From positions 1 through 64,000 of the forward strand of contig JAFVSN010000010.1 in NCBI GenBank assembly GCA_017503735.1: 64,000 nucleotides of DNA. The letters are read 5' to 3'. This document shows positions 14,858-22,744 of this stretch, one piece after another. Position numbers and translations under genes: made by a program. The notes beneath the pieces are model-generated. The model made no database searches, had not been told where the DNA came from, and saw only the letters and a list, made by a program, of their open reading frames with translations. Every line of letters starts with the position of its first letter. The first letter of the stretch is position 1. Origin of the DNA: Lachnospiraceae bacterium (lineage in GTDB: Bacteria > Bacillota > Clostridia > Lachnospirales > Lachnospiraceae).

Positions 14858-14886
14858 ATTATAACATGAATCGAACAAATGTTCAA
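14858..14886 (-). promoter_or_regulatory. Toxin promoter with embedded LexA (SOS) box, copy 2
   Basis: On the minus strand: TTGAAC (14886-14881), a 17-nt spacer and TATAAT (14863-14858), with GAACAAATGTTC at 14873-14884 over the -35. The box is the same 12-mer as copy 1, although surrounding bases differ. It also lies 59 bp upstream of the rightward pncC start, so LexA could affect that gene too. Confidence 0.8.
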
Positions 14887-14942
14887 GTGCGAAATGACGG
14901 ATTTTGAATGAAATTTAAGAGAAGAAAAGGAGCAGCGGTTGT

Positions 14943-15437
14943 ATGGAAAACGGTGGACAGATACAAACCTTAGAAGAACAAGTGGTATCCCTCTTGCAAA
15001 AAAAGAACTTTCACATCTCTTTTGCGGAGTCTTGTACCGGCGGGCTTTGTTCCGCGCGGTTGGTCAGTGTGGCCAGTGCTTCGGCGGTGTTTGATGCAGG
15101 TGTGGTGACCTATGCAAACGAGGCAAAGATAAAATATCTCGGAGTGAATTCGGAGACCATCGAACGTTACGGGGTGGTCAGTGAACCGGTGGCGGGCCAA
15201 ATGGCAGAAGGTGTGGCAAAGGCGCAGATTGCAGAGGTAGGAGTCGGCGTGTCCGGAATCGCAGGACCGACCGGTGGGACAGCTACAAAGCCGGTGGGCA
15301 TGGTTTGCTTCGGATTTTATGTGGACGGAGAACTGACTACAGTGACAAAGCAATTCGGGAATCTTGGAAGAAATGTGGTAAGAGAAGCGGCAACGGAGTT
15401 TGTATTTGAAACGTTGGTGGAGCTGCTGCAAGAGTAG
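14943..15437 (+). CDS. pncC: Nicotinamide-nucleotide amidase (CinA C-terminal domain, PncC)
   Basis: Deamidates NMN to nicotinate mononucleotide in pyridine nucleotide recycling. It is a stand-alone CinA C-terminal domain of 164 residues: SFAESCTGGLCSARLVSVASAS near 27-50, VVTYANEAKIKYLGV, VGVSGIAGPTGGTATKPVGMVCFG near 100-125, and a C-terminal helix. The N-terminal molybdopterin-binding-like CinA domain is absent, which is common. AAGGAG precedes ATG 14943. In several bacteria cinA belongs to the recA/SOS neighbourhood; here it abuts the SOS-box toxin cassette. Confidence 0.92.
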   Translation: MENGGQIQTLEEQVVSLLQKKNFHISFAESCTGGLCSARLVSVASASAVFDAGVVTYANEAKIKYLGVNSETIERYGVVSEPVAGQMAEGVAKAQIAEVGVGVSGIAGPTGGTATKPVGMVCFGFYVDGELTTVTKQFGNLGRNVVREAATEFVFETLVELLQE

Positions 15438-15527
15438 GCAGCATTCGGAAGTGATTTGCAGAAAACGTTGCGTGATAAGCGGAACGCATAACAAGTTGAA
15501 TAAAAGATACTAGGGAGGATTTTGAAA

Positions 15528-15938
15528 ATGAGACCGTATGAACACAAAGTACAGTATTATGAAACCGATAAAATGGGCATTGTGCACCATTCCAACTACA
15601 TCCGTTGGATGGAGGAAGCGCGTGTGGACTTTTTGGAACAGATTGGTTGGGGAATGGATCGCCTGGAGGAGTTGGGGATGGTATCTCCGGTGACCGGTGT
15701 GGAATGTAAATACAAGGTAAGTACGAAGTTTCCGGAGCGAATCCGGATTGAAGTGGGAATTGAAGAATTCCGCGGCGTAAAGCTGAAAATAAAGTATGCC
15801 ATGTATAAGGAAGACGGAACTCTTGCCTGTGAAGGGCATTCGGAGCACGGTTTCCTTGATAAAAACGGTAAAATTATTTCCGTGAAGAAGGAGTTTCCGG
15901 AGTGCTATGCGGCAATGATGGAGCATGCGGAAGGCTAG
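15528..15938 (+). CDS. Hotdog-fold acyl-CoA thioesterase (YbgC/FadM type)
   Basis: Hydrolyses an acyl-CoA or acyl-ACP thioester. The 4HBT motif is textbook: YYETDKMGIVHHSNYIRWMEEARVDFLEQIG, where the Asp of ETDKMGIVHH is the usual catalytic residue, followed by the beta-sheet and the GHSEHGFLDKNGK segment. At 136 residues it is the usual subunit length. ATG 15528 is chosen over TTG 15522 because AGGGAGG 15511-15517 is then 10 nt upstream. It is followed 17 nt later by a DUF3795 gene. The natural substrate is not evident. Confidence 0.9.
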   Translation: MRPYEHKVQYYETDKMGIVHHSNYIRWMEEARVDFLEQIGWGMDRLEELGMVSPVTGVECKYKVSTKFPERIRIEVGIEEFRGVKLKIKYAMYKEDGTLACEGHSEHGFLDKNGKIISVKKEFPECYAAMMEHAEG

Positions 15939-15955
15939 GTTACAGGAGGACGTAG

Positions 15956-16705
15956 ATGAATCATCTTGAAAAAGTCAGTCACGAAACTATGGTTTTTATG
16001 CGAGGAAACTACAGATTAGATGAAATCGGTGATGGCAAGGATGAGTTAAAATTTAAACAGGGCGCAAAAACCATTCTGACCATATACCTTCATGAAGATA
16101 AGTATACATTTCTTATAATATTCGGAAAGAAAGAACGGGAAGTGTTTGAAACAAGACGGAACGAATTTTCAAAGTATATTCTGGATTATTATGACTGTTC
16201 CAAGACCTATCATGACGGGAAATGGATGTTTATTGATGTAACGACTCCGGAGCAGTTAGAGGATGTTAAAAAGCTTATTCTCATAAAGAAAAAGCCGAAC
16301 CGAAAGTCTTTTCCGAAGGAGAATGCGATGTATTCCATGTGTGGGCAACGGTGTGATTTGTGTGTGCATTATGTTGGGACGACGGAGGAACAGCGTGCTG
16401 TAATGGAGCCGTTTTTACAGAAAATGTGGGGGATAACGGATTGGAGTATGCGTTGCATCGGGTGCTACAGTTCGGAGTGCTATTGCAAGGACGAACCGTG
16501 TAATGCAAAGGGATGTGCACCGAAGAAAGGCCTTGCTGAGTGCAAGGAATGCAAAGAATTTCCATGTATTAAGGCGACCTCTGCGGACTATCGTTCTGTA
16601 ATACATACCGAAGTACATTATGCGGATGAAATTACTTGGGGGATTTTGCCGTATGTGCCGTATCAATACGAAAAAAGGCATTGTGTAAAAAGTGTGTATA
16701 AATAA
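15956..16705 (+). CDS. DUF3788-DUF3795 cysteine-rich protein
   Basis: A 249-residue two-domain protein. Residues 1-110 (SHETMVFMRGNYRLDEIGDGKDELKFKQG region, a beta-strand and helix layout) resemble DUF3788/YdhG-like domains. Residues 120-235 hold a DUF3795-type cysteine cluster: MCGQRCDLCVHY, RCIGCYSSECYCKDEPCNAKGC, CKECKEFPC. The cysteines probably bind zinc or an Fe-S cluster. AGGAGG 15944-15949 precedes ATG 15956. The last eight codons carry one copy of a 21-bp direct repeat that recurs in the hicA promoter. Function is unknown; a metal or redox sensor would fit. Confidence 0.75.
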   Translation: MNHLEKVSHETMVFMRGNYRLDEIGDGKDELKFKQGAKTILTIYLHEDKYTFLIIFGKKEREVFETRRNEFSKYILDYYDCSKTYHDGKWMFIDVTTPEQLEDVKKLILIKKKPNRKSFPKENAMYSMCGQRCDLCVHYVGTTEEQRAVMEPFLQKMWGITDWSMRCIGCYSSECYCKDEPCNAKGCAPKKGLAECKECKEFPCIKATSADYRSVIHTEVHYADEITWGILPYVPYQYEKRHCVKSVYK

Positions 16706-16733
16706 TTGACGGTTGTGTAAAAAGTGTGTATAA
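16681..16733. repeat. 21-bp direct repeat spanning the hicA promoter
   Basis: The 21 bases at 16681-16701 (end of the DUF3795 coding sequence) recur exactly at 16713-16733, a period of 32 bp. The second copy supplies most of the spacer and the -10 box of the hicAB promoter. It looks like a local duplication at the junction where hicAB was joined to the upstream gene. Confidence 0.85.
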
Positions 16734-16734
16734 T
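16706..16734 (+). promoter_or_regulatory. hicAB promoter
   Basis: TTGACG 16706-16711, a 17-nt spacer and TATAAT 16729-16734, a near-consensus sigma-A promoter starting right at the stop codon of the DUF3795 gene and 22 nt before the hicA ATG. Confidence 0.8.
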
Positions 16735-16755
16735 GAAAGGTGATAAGGGGTACAA

Positions 16756-16929
16756 ATGAAAAGAAAGGAATTAATTAAACGGCTTGAAAAAGGCGGATTT
16801 GTCTTTGAACGTCATGGAGGAAGTCATGACATTTATGTCAGAGGAACGGAACGAGAGGAGATTCCCCGACATAAAGAGATAAACGAGATGCTGGCAAAAG
16901 CAATTTTAAGACGAAGAGGATTGTTATAA
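16756..16929 (+). CDS. hicA: HicA family toxin (mRNA interferase)
   Basis: A 57-residue protein of the HicA/YcfA double-stranded-RNA-binding-fold family, which cleaves mRNA until bound by HicB. The sequence MKRKELIKRLEKGGFVFERHGGSHDIY carries the signature G-F-x-x-x-R-x-x-G-S-H with the catalytic His in GGSHDIY, followed by IPRHKEINEMLAKAILRR. It is full length for the family. AAAGGTGATAAGGGG serves as a ribosome site. hicB follows in the same direction after 52 nt. Confidence 0.92.
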   Translation: MKRKELIKRLEKGGFVFERHGGSHDIYVRGTEREEIPRHKEINEMLAKAILRRRGLL

Positions 16930-16981
16930 CGGTTGTTTACAATGCTGTGTATATGAGGTGCGGTGAAGCGGAGGCGATAGA

Positions 16982-17338
16982 ATGAGAAGCGTATATCCTG
17001 TTTTTTTTACAAAGGCAAAGAATTGTGTGTTGGTAGAAGTCCCTGACTTAGAAATTTTGACAGAAGGTAAGGATATGTCGGATGCAATAGAGATGGCGCG
17101 AGATGCGATTGAACTGAATTGTGTATCCAGAGAGGATGCCAAAGACACAATTCCGGAGCCTTCGGATATTAATACTTTGGATGTTTCTAAAGCTACGTTT
17201 GCCAGAGAAGGAGCTACGGTCATTTCCTTTGTGGATATCGACTCAGGGGAGTATCGGAGAAAAATTGATACCAAGACAGTCAGAAGAAATGTTGCGTTGC
17301 CGAGTTGGCTGAACTATGAGGCGGAGCATGCGGAATAA
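16982..17338 (+). CDS. hicB: HicB family antitoxin
   Basis: A 118-residue antitoxin expected to bind HicA through a partial RNase H-like domain and to repress the operon. VYPVFFTKAKNCVLVEVPDLEILTEGKDMSDAIEMARDAIEL matches the HicB N-terminal fold (a strand pair ending in the PDL turn, then the helix with AxxxARDAI). The C-terminal half (TVRRNVALPSWLNYEAEHAE) resembles a short DNA-binding tail in which LPSWLNYEAE is commonly seen. It is transcribed with hicA; the toxin-first order is usual for this family. Confidence 0.92.
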   Translation: MRSVYPVFFTKAKNCVLVEVPDLEILTEGKDMSDAIEMARDAIELNCVSREDAKDTIPEPSDINTLDVSKATFAREGATVISFVDIDSGEYRRKIDTKTVRRNVALPSWLNYEAEHAE

Positions 17339-17423
17339 ATGTATCCCGGGTATTGCAGGAAGCATTAATGAAAGTATTGAATTTAGAGCATCGAAGATAG
17401 AGAAGAATAATATGAGAAGTATT

Positions 17424-17453
17424 GGGGCTCCGCAAATTAGCGAAGCCCCTTTG
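17424..17453 (+). terminator. Terminator after hicAB
   Basis: GGGGCTCCGC 17424-17433 pairs with GCGAAGCCCC 17440-17449 (one mismatch, loop AAATTA) and is followed by TTTG. The remaining gap 17454-17567 holds nothing recognisable. Confidence 0.6.
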
Positions 17454-17562
17454 TAATTTCGTAAAATATACGAAGATAAAGCGATGTTTCTCAAAAAGCC
17501 GTTTTTTATGTGATTTGACCCAAAAGGAAGTCATTCTCTGGGGAGATATCTTTGCATAATGT

Positions 17563-17608
17563 AAAAAGGGCTACGCATTTACGAGTATTAATCGTAAATG
17601 CGCAGCCC
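17563..17608 (-). terminator. Terminator of the GH51 gene
   Basis: A 17-bp stem (17568-17584 with 17592-17608, one mismatch, 7-nt loop) is followed on the minus strand by a T-run (complement of AAAAA 17563-17567). It lies 40 nt past the arabinofuranosidase stop. Confidence 0.85.
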
Positions 17609-17647
17609 GGATGTCAGAAATGCTACCCCGACTAGGAAACGGGACGA

Positions 17648-19249
17648 TTACATTTTCTTAAAACGAAACACATTCCAAGATAACGGCTGTACCTCAGCGG
17701 TAAGCTTTCCACCTTCAAAGGTCTGGCCGGAAACCGTCTTCGGTAAAATTACGTTCGGGTCATCGAAGCTGTTCTTTGCGGAAAGGTCCTCGCAGAACAT
17801 CACAATCTGCTCCTCAAAGGTAAAGCCTTCAAAACCGCGGATATCCAGTTCTACCGGATAGGAGGTCTCGGCGTTACGGTTGATGGCAAAAATGGTTAAG
17901 GAATCAGTGTCTGCATCGTATGCGGCAGCGGTGTCCACGTACGGAACCCCTTCCTTTTCCATGTACTGGGAGGTGTCGTTTACGGCGTAGCCCGGGATGT
18001 CGTAGGTCTCACATGCGGTATCTACCTGCAAGGAAGTACCCTTTGCGTACTGCATCATCTGCATGAAGATGTAATGGGAAGCGGACTTCCATACATGGTC
18101 ATGGTTGGATGCGCAAAGTGCGCCGAGGCCCCCGGTCATACAACCGATCTTTACGCGGTCTGCGTGACGCAGGAACGCAAGCTGGATGGATGCCATGGAA
18201 AGAGCCTGTACCATCTCGCTGCCCGGGAACATGCGCTCCGGCATATTGTCCGGGTCATGGAGGATATACTTTCTGTCCGGGTTGAAACGATAGTGGGACA
18301 TGGCCATGTTGTACGGACCGTATCCCGGATGGAGAGCTTCGTTCGGACGAATCATTCCGCCGTACTCGTCAAAGGAAAGCATCATCTTCTTCGGAGAATG
18401 ATGCTTTGCCTGAATTAAGTCACAAAGTGCAATCTCGGTGTTGATAAAGTCTTCGTAGTAGTGGGAACCGCCAAGCAGCGCCTTATAATCTCCAGGCGGT
18501 GCAGCGTGGTAGTGGTGCATGGAAATGTAGTCTACGGTATCGTAGCACTCCTGCAATACATCTTCTTCCCACTGCGGATAGGTATTCATCCAAAGAGAAG
18601 AGGAAGCGCAGACTGCGGTTTCGATGCGGGCATCGGTCCACTTCATCACTTTGGAAACTTCGTTACATAAGATACCGTAGCCCTTCGGGTTCTGACCCCA
18701 GGAACCGATTTGCCACGGGCCGTCCATTTCGTTACCGAGATACCAGGTCTTTACATCGTACGGATTTTCATGACCGTACTGACGACGTAAATCGGACCAG
18801 TAGGTGCCGCCCGGATGATTGGTGTATTCTACGATGTGCTGGGCGTCTTTGATGTCGCCGGTACCGAGATTGATGGTGTACATTGCTTCGGTGCCTACCT
18901 GCTCTGCCCACTGAAGATATTCATCGTGACCGACCTCGTTGGTGATGTACTGATACCAAGCTAAATCAAGATGTTTTTTGCGAAGCTCCTTCGGACCGAT
19001 GGAATCTTTCCATTCCCAACCGGATACAAAGTTGCCGCCCGGAAGACGACAAGCCGGCATGCCGGTTTTCTTTAAAGCGTCGATGAAGTCCTGACGGAAG
19101 CCGAGCTCATTTGCGGTCGGGTGCTTCGGATTAAACATAGTGCCGTTTACCATGGTTCCGATGGGCTCTAGGAATGTACTGAACAGACGCGGAGAAATCT
19201 CGCCGATGGTAAAAGACGGATGAACCGTAATTTTTGCTTTTTGTGCCAT
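17648..19249 (-). CDS. abfA: GH51 alpha-L-arabinofuranosidase
   Basis: Removes arabinose side chains from arabinoxylo-oligosaccharides in the cytoplasm (no signal peptide). At 533 residues it has the (beta/alpha)8 barrel plus the C-terminal beta-sandwich typical of GH51. Diagnostic segments are GEISPRLFSTFLEPIG, RLPGGNFVSGWEWKDSIGP, WYLGNEMDGPWQIG with Glu174 as acid/base, YISMHHYH, and LSFDEYGG with Glu295 as nucleophile. ATG 19249 is chosen because the complement of ACCTCCT 19254-19260 is a perfect ribosome site; the upstream in-frame extension has none. It is divergent from aguA, with a shared regulatory region. Confidence 0.93.
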   Translation of the reverse strand: MAQKAKITVHPSFTIGEISPRLFSTFLEPIGTMVNGTMFNPKHPTANELGFRQDFIDALKKTGMPACRLPGGNFVSGWEWKDSIGPKELRKKHLDLAWYQYITNEVGHDEYLQWAEQVGTEAMYTINLGTGDIKDAQHIVEYTNHPGGTYWSDLRRQYGHENPYDVKTWYLGNEMDGPWQIGSWGQNPKGYGILCNEVSKVMKWTDARIETAVCASSSLWMNTYPQWEEDVLQECYDTVDYISMHHYHAAPPGDYKALLGGSHYYEDFINTEIALCDLIQAKHHSPKKMMLSFDEYGGMIRPNEALHPGYGPYNMAMSHYRFNPDRKYILHDPDNMPERMFPGSEMVQALSMASIQLAFLRHADRVKIGCMTGGLGALCASNHDHVWKSASHYIFMQMMQYAKGTSLQVDTACETYDIPGYAVNDTSQYMEKEGVPYVDTAAAYDADTDSLTIFAINRNAETSYPVELDIRGFEGFTFEEQIVMFCEDLSAKNSFDDPNVILPKTVSGQTFEGGKLTAEVQPLSWNVFRFKKM

Positions 19250-19353
19250 AATAACCTCCTCCATATACTGTGCCAATCCTGATTTCGGTGTGCGTGTGTG
19301 ATGTAACAAAACAGACGTAAAAAACATGGATTAGCGTTCTAACTTATAATAAT

Positions 19354-19382
19354 ATCGTAACAAAGACGACGGTATCTGTCAA
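19354..19382 (-). promoter_or_regulatory. Promoter of the GH51 gene
   Basis: On the minus strand: TTGACA (19382-19377), a 17-nt spacer and TACGAT (19359-19354). The leader to the ATG is about 100 nt. Confidence 0.65.
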
Positions 19383-19433
19383 GGAAAGCATCTGAGCAAG
19401 GTTGTAAAAATATGAACAAAGTAGCGAAAACTA

Positions 19434-19447
19434 TGAAAGCGTTTTCA
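19434..19447. promoter_or_regulatory. cre site for CcpA carbon catabolite control
   Basis: TGAAAGCGTTTTCA is a perfect fit to the catabolite-responsive element consensus (TGWAANCGNTNWCA). It lies between the divergent GH51 and GH67 promoters, 42 bp upstream of the aguA -35 and 52 bp upstream of the GH51 -35, so CcpA could control both arms of the arabinoglucuronoxylan locus. Confidence 0.8.
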
Positions 19448-19488
19448 AAAAAGCGGGTTTGAAATGACGAAATGATGAAAGAAAACCG

Positions 19489-19517
19489 TTGCAAAAAAGG
19501 GAAAGATAAGGTATACT
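19489..19517 (+). promoter_or_regulatory. Promoter of aguA
   Basis: TTGCAA 19489-19494, a 17-nt spacer and TATACT 19512-19517. The aguA ATG follows 28 nt later, preceded by TAGGAGGTG. Confidence 0.75.
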
Positions 19518-19545
19518 GAGGGTAACAGAACGTAGGAGGTGCCCT

Positions 19546-21603
19546 ATGGCAGACTATACTAAGGCGTGGCTTTCGTATAAAATGAAAGCACTTACAAATT
19601 CAAAAATTTGGAATAAAGTAACCGTAATTGCGGACGGGAAGGAAAATCCGGTACCGCAGACAGTAGACACGGCAGTGAAAGAACTGATCCGTACGGCAAA
19701 GGATTTATTTGGGACAGACATAAAGAGTGAAAGAAAAAATGTATCCTCGTCCGGGGAGGAGTGTTCTTTGGCGGAGCTTAAAACCCTGACCGGTTGTGAT
19801 GAGGGACTTGTGTTAGTGTATCTTCCGGCACTGAAGGACACATATAAAGAGGGCTATCGTCTGGTGGTGACCGAGACTGCGGCGTATATCGTTGCGGGAA
19901 CGGGCCGGGGGATTCTGTACGGAGCCTTTGATGTGATTCGCACCGAGATTATTGAGGATACCCTTGCGGTGTGCGACAAGAAGGTGATTCCGGACAATCC
20001 GCTTCGTATGATGAATCACTGGGATAACATGGACAACAGCATTGAGCGCGGTTATTCCGGCGAGTCCTTTTTCTTTGTAAATAACGAAGTAGTGGTAAAT
20101 GACCGTACGAGAGAGTACGCGAGATTGTGTGCTTCTGTCGGTATCAATGCTTCCGTTATCAATAATGTTAACGTGAAGAATGCGGCAACTTACCTTATTA
20201 CTCCGCGTTATGAGAAGGAACTGAAGGAAATGTCCGAGATTTTTGCGGAGTACGGCGTGGATTTGTATCTTTCCTTAAACTTTGCGGCACCGATGGAGCT
20301 GGCGGGACTTCCTGTGTCCGACCCGTTAAACGAGGATGTCAGAGCATGGTGGAAGGATACCATGAAAAACGTATTTACGGCAATTCCGAAGCTGGCGGGA
20401 TTCCTTGTAAAAGCAGATTCCGAGGGCCGTCCGGGACCGCATACCTACGGAAGAACCCAGGCGGAAGGTGCCAATATGTTGGCTGAGATGGTGGCACCGT
20501 TTGACGGCAAGATTATTTGGCGCTGCTTCGTTTATAATTGTACCCAGGACTGGCGTGACCGGAAGACAGACCGTGCCCGTGCGGGCTATGACCACTTTAA
20601 GCCGCTTGACGGACAGTTTGCGGACAATGTGGTGTTGCAGATTAAGAACGGTCCGATGGATTTCCAGATTCGTGAGCCGATTTCCCCGCTTCTCGGCGGA
20701 CTGGAAAAGACGAACCAGATTTTGGAGGTACAGGCGGCACAGGAATATACCGGTCAGCAGAGACATTTCTGTTACCTGATTCCGATGTGGAAGGAGGTTC
20801 TTGATTTTAGAACCTACTGTGCACCGGAAAAGGATACGGTGGCGGATATTGTGGCGGGACGTACCTTTGTACAATCTGCCTGCGGTATGGCGGCGGTAAC
20901 CAACACCGGTAACGATGAGAACTGGACCGGTCACGATTTTGCGGCACTGAACTGGTACGGCTTCGGACGACTGGCATTTACCACCTCTCTTTCTGCTAAG
21001 GAAATCGCGGAGGAATGGATTAAACTTACGGTAACAAAGGACGAAAAGGCAGTGGCTGCATTGACGGATATGGCTCTTTGCTCCAGAGAAGTATATGAAA
21101 AGTACACCTCTCCGCTTGGCATCGGCTGGATGGTAAATCCGAATCACCACTACGGCCCGAATGTGGACGGTTACGAATACGATCGTTGGGGAACCTATCA
21201 TCGCGCGGATCTTCACGGTATCGGTGTGGACCGTACTACGAAAGGTACCGGGTATACAACACAGTATCGTGAGGAAAACTTTAAGATGTACGAAGACCCG
21301 GCTACCTGTCCGGAGGAGCTATTGCTGTTCTTCCATTACATCCGTTACGATTATGTATTAAAGAGCGGGAAGACGCTGATTCAGCATATTTATGATACTC
21401 ACTTTGAAGGTGCGGAGCAGGCAGAGGGGTTCCTTGAAACAATCAAGAGCTTAAAGGATGTGATTCCGGAAGATATTTACAAGCGCATCTTACCGCGGTT
21501 TGAACATCAGGCAGCACACTCCAAGGACTGGAGAGATATTGTGAATTCTTACTTTTATCGTAAGTCCGGTATCGAGGATGCCAAGGGCAGAGAAATATTC
21601 TAA
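19546..21603 (+). CDS. aguA: GH67 alpha-glucuronidase
   Basis: Cleaves (4-O-methyl-)glucuronic acid from the non-reducing end of aldouronic acids, intracellularly. The 685-residue length and AGTGRGILYGAFDVIRTE, FLVKADSEGRPGPHTYGR and NGPMDFQIREPISPLLGGL are characteristic. Aligned from memory to Geobacillus AguA (offset 8), Glu293 is the general acid, and Asp372 and Glu400 the paired bases; all three are present. Strong ribosome site TAGGAGG. It begins an operon continuing with uxuA (20 nt) and a CE15 esterase, so the released glucuronate enters the hexuronate pathway directly. Confidence 0.96.
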   Translation: MADYTKAWLSYKMKALTNSKIWNKVTVIADGKENPVPQTVDTAVKELIRTAKDLFGTDIKSERKNVSSSGEECSLAELKTLTGCDEGLVLVYLPALKDTYKEGYRLVVTETAAYIVAGTGRGILYGAFDVIRTEIIEDTLAVCDKKVIPDNPLRMMNHWDNMDNSIERGYSGESFFFVNNEVVVNDRTREYARLCASVGINASVINNVNVKNAATYLITPRYEKELKEMSEIFAEYGVDLYLSLNFAAPMELAGLPVSDPLNEDVRAWWKDTMKNVFTAIPKLAGFLVKADSEGRPGPHTYGRTQAEGANMLAEMVAPFDGKIIWRCFVYNCTQDWRDRKTDRARAGYDHFKPLDGQFADNVVLQIKNGPMDFQIREPISPLLGGLEKTNQILEVQAAQEYTGQQRHFCYLIPMWKEVLDFRTYCAPEKDTVADIVAGRTFVQSACGMAAVTNTGNDENWTGHDFAALNWYGFGRLAFTTSLSAKEIAEEWIKLTVTKDEKAVAALTDMALCSREVYEKYTSPLGIGWMVNPNHHYGPNVDGYEYDRWGTYHRADLHGIGVDRTTKGTGYTTQYREENFKMYEDPATCPEELLLFFHYIRYDYVLKSGKTLIQHIYDTHFEGAEQAEGFLETIKSLKDVIPEDIYKRILPRFEHQAAHSKDWRDIVNSYFYRKSGIEDAKGREIF

Positions 21604-21622
21604 TAATCAGGAGGACAAAACT

Positions 21623-22696
21623 ATGGAAATGACATTACGTTGGTACGGCAGTAAAAATGACAGTGTAACCTTACAGCAGATTCGCCAGATTCCGGGGGTA
21701 ACCGGTGTTATTTCGGCACTGCACGATATCCCGGCAGGTGAGCCGTGGAGTTATGAGCAGGTGATGGAGTTAAAGAACGAGGTAGAGGCGGCGGGACTTA
21801 CCCTTGCGGGTGTCGAGAGCATCAACATCCACGAAGACATTAAGCTCGGTGCACCGACCAGAGATAAGTTAATCGAAAACTATATTACCTCTTTGGAGAG
21901 CGTGGGTAAGGCAGGCGTTAAGCTGGTTTGTTATAACTTTATGCCGGTGTTTGACTGGACCAGAACAGACCTTGCGAAGCCTCTTGCAGACGGTTCCACT
22001 GTGCTTTCCTATGATGCAAAGCATATTGACGGCATGGACCCGGATGCTATGTTCGAGAAGATTGAAAAGGAAAGCGGCGGCTTTGTAATGCCGGGTTGGG
22101 AGCCGAACCGTAAGGATGAGATTAAGGAATTATTTGAAAAGTATAAGGGTATGACCCACGAGCAACTTCTTGCAAATTACGGCTATTTTATCGAGAAGAT
22201 TATGCCGACTTGTGAAAAGTATGGCATCAAGATGGCAGTGCATCCGGATGACCCGGCTTGGGATATTTTCGGTTTGCCGCGTATCGTAACCAGCGAAGAG
22301 TCTTTGTTAAAGGTTGCGGCACTTCATCCGAGCAAGCTTCACGGCTTCACCTTCTGTACCGGTTCTCTCGGCAGCAGTCGTAAAAACGATTTGCCGAAGA
22401 TTATCCGTAACCCGAAGATTGCGGAACGTATTCACTTTGCACACATCCGTAACGTGAAGTTTATTACAGACGACGAGTTCCACGAAAGTGCACATCTTTC
22501 CTCCGAGGGAAGCTTTGATATGTATGAAATTGTGAAAGCACTTCAGGAGATGGGCTTTGACGGTGTGATTCGTCCGGACCACGGCAGAATGATTTGGGGT
22601 GAGCAGGCAAGACCGGGCTATGGATTATATGACAGAGCTCTGGGTGCGGTGTATATTGAAGGTCTTTGGGAAGCAATTAAGAAGTCCGCGAAGTAA
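21623..22696 (+). CDS. uxuA: Mannonate dehydratase
   Basis: Dehydrates D-mannonate to 2-keto-3-deoxygluconate in glucuronate catabolism. At 357 residues it shows MEMTLRWYGSKNDSVTLQQIRQIPGV at the N terminus, VCYNFMPVFDWTRTDL, MAVHPDDPAWDIFGLPRIV with metal ligands, FCTGSLGSS, IHFAHIRNVK and VIRPDHGRMIWGE. ATG 21623 follows AGGAGG 21609-21614; an in-frame upstream start inside aguA is rejected. The partner oxidoreductase UxuB and isomerase UxaC are not in this window. Confidence 0.96.
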   Translation: MEMTLRWYGSKNDSVTLQQIRQIPGVTGVISALHDIPAGEPWSYEQVMELKNEVEAAGLTLAGVESINIHEDIKLGAPTRDKLIENYITSLESVGKAGVKLVCYNFMPVFDWTRTDLAKPLADGSTVLSYDAKHIDGMDPDAMFEKIEKESGGFVMPGWEPNRKDEIKELFEKYKGMTHEQLLANYGYFIEKIMPTCEKYGIKMAVHPDDPAWDIFGLPRIVTSEESLLKVAALHPSKLHGFTFCTGSLGSSRKNDLPKIIRNPKIAERIHFAHIRNVKFITDDEFHESAHLSSEGSFDMYEIVKALQEMGFDGVIRPDHGRMIWGEQARPGYGLYDRALGAVYIEGLWEAIKKSAK

Positions 22697-22744
22697 GAGT
22701 GAGTGCTCAAAAAAGTTACGAGAGATAACGAGAAGGATATTGGG

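Noticed and set aside
14858-14943. LexA box belonging to pncC only
   Set aside because: The box sits exactly on the -35 of the minus-strand toxin promoter in both cassette copies, while only one copy is near pncC; an effect on pncC would be secondary.
20326-21216. 296-codon minus-strand frame opposite aguA
   Set aside because: It lies fully within the GH67 gene, whose catalytic residues are all accounted for on the plus strand; there is no ribosome site and the composition is that of an antisense shadow.
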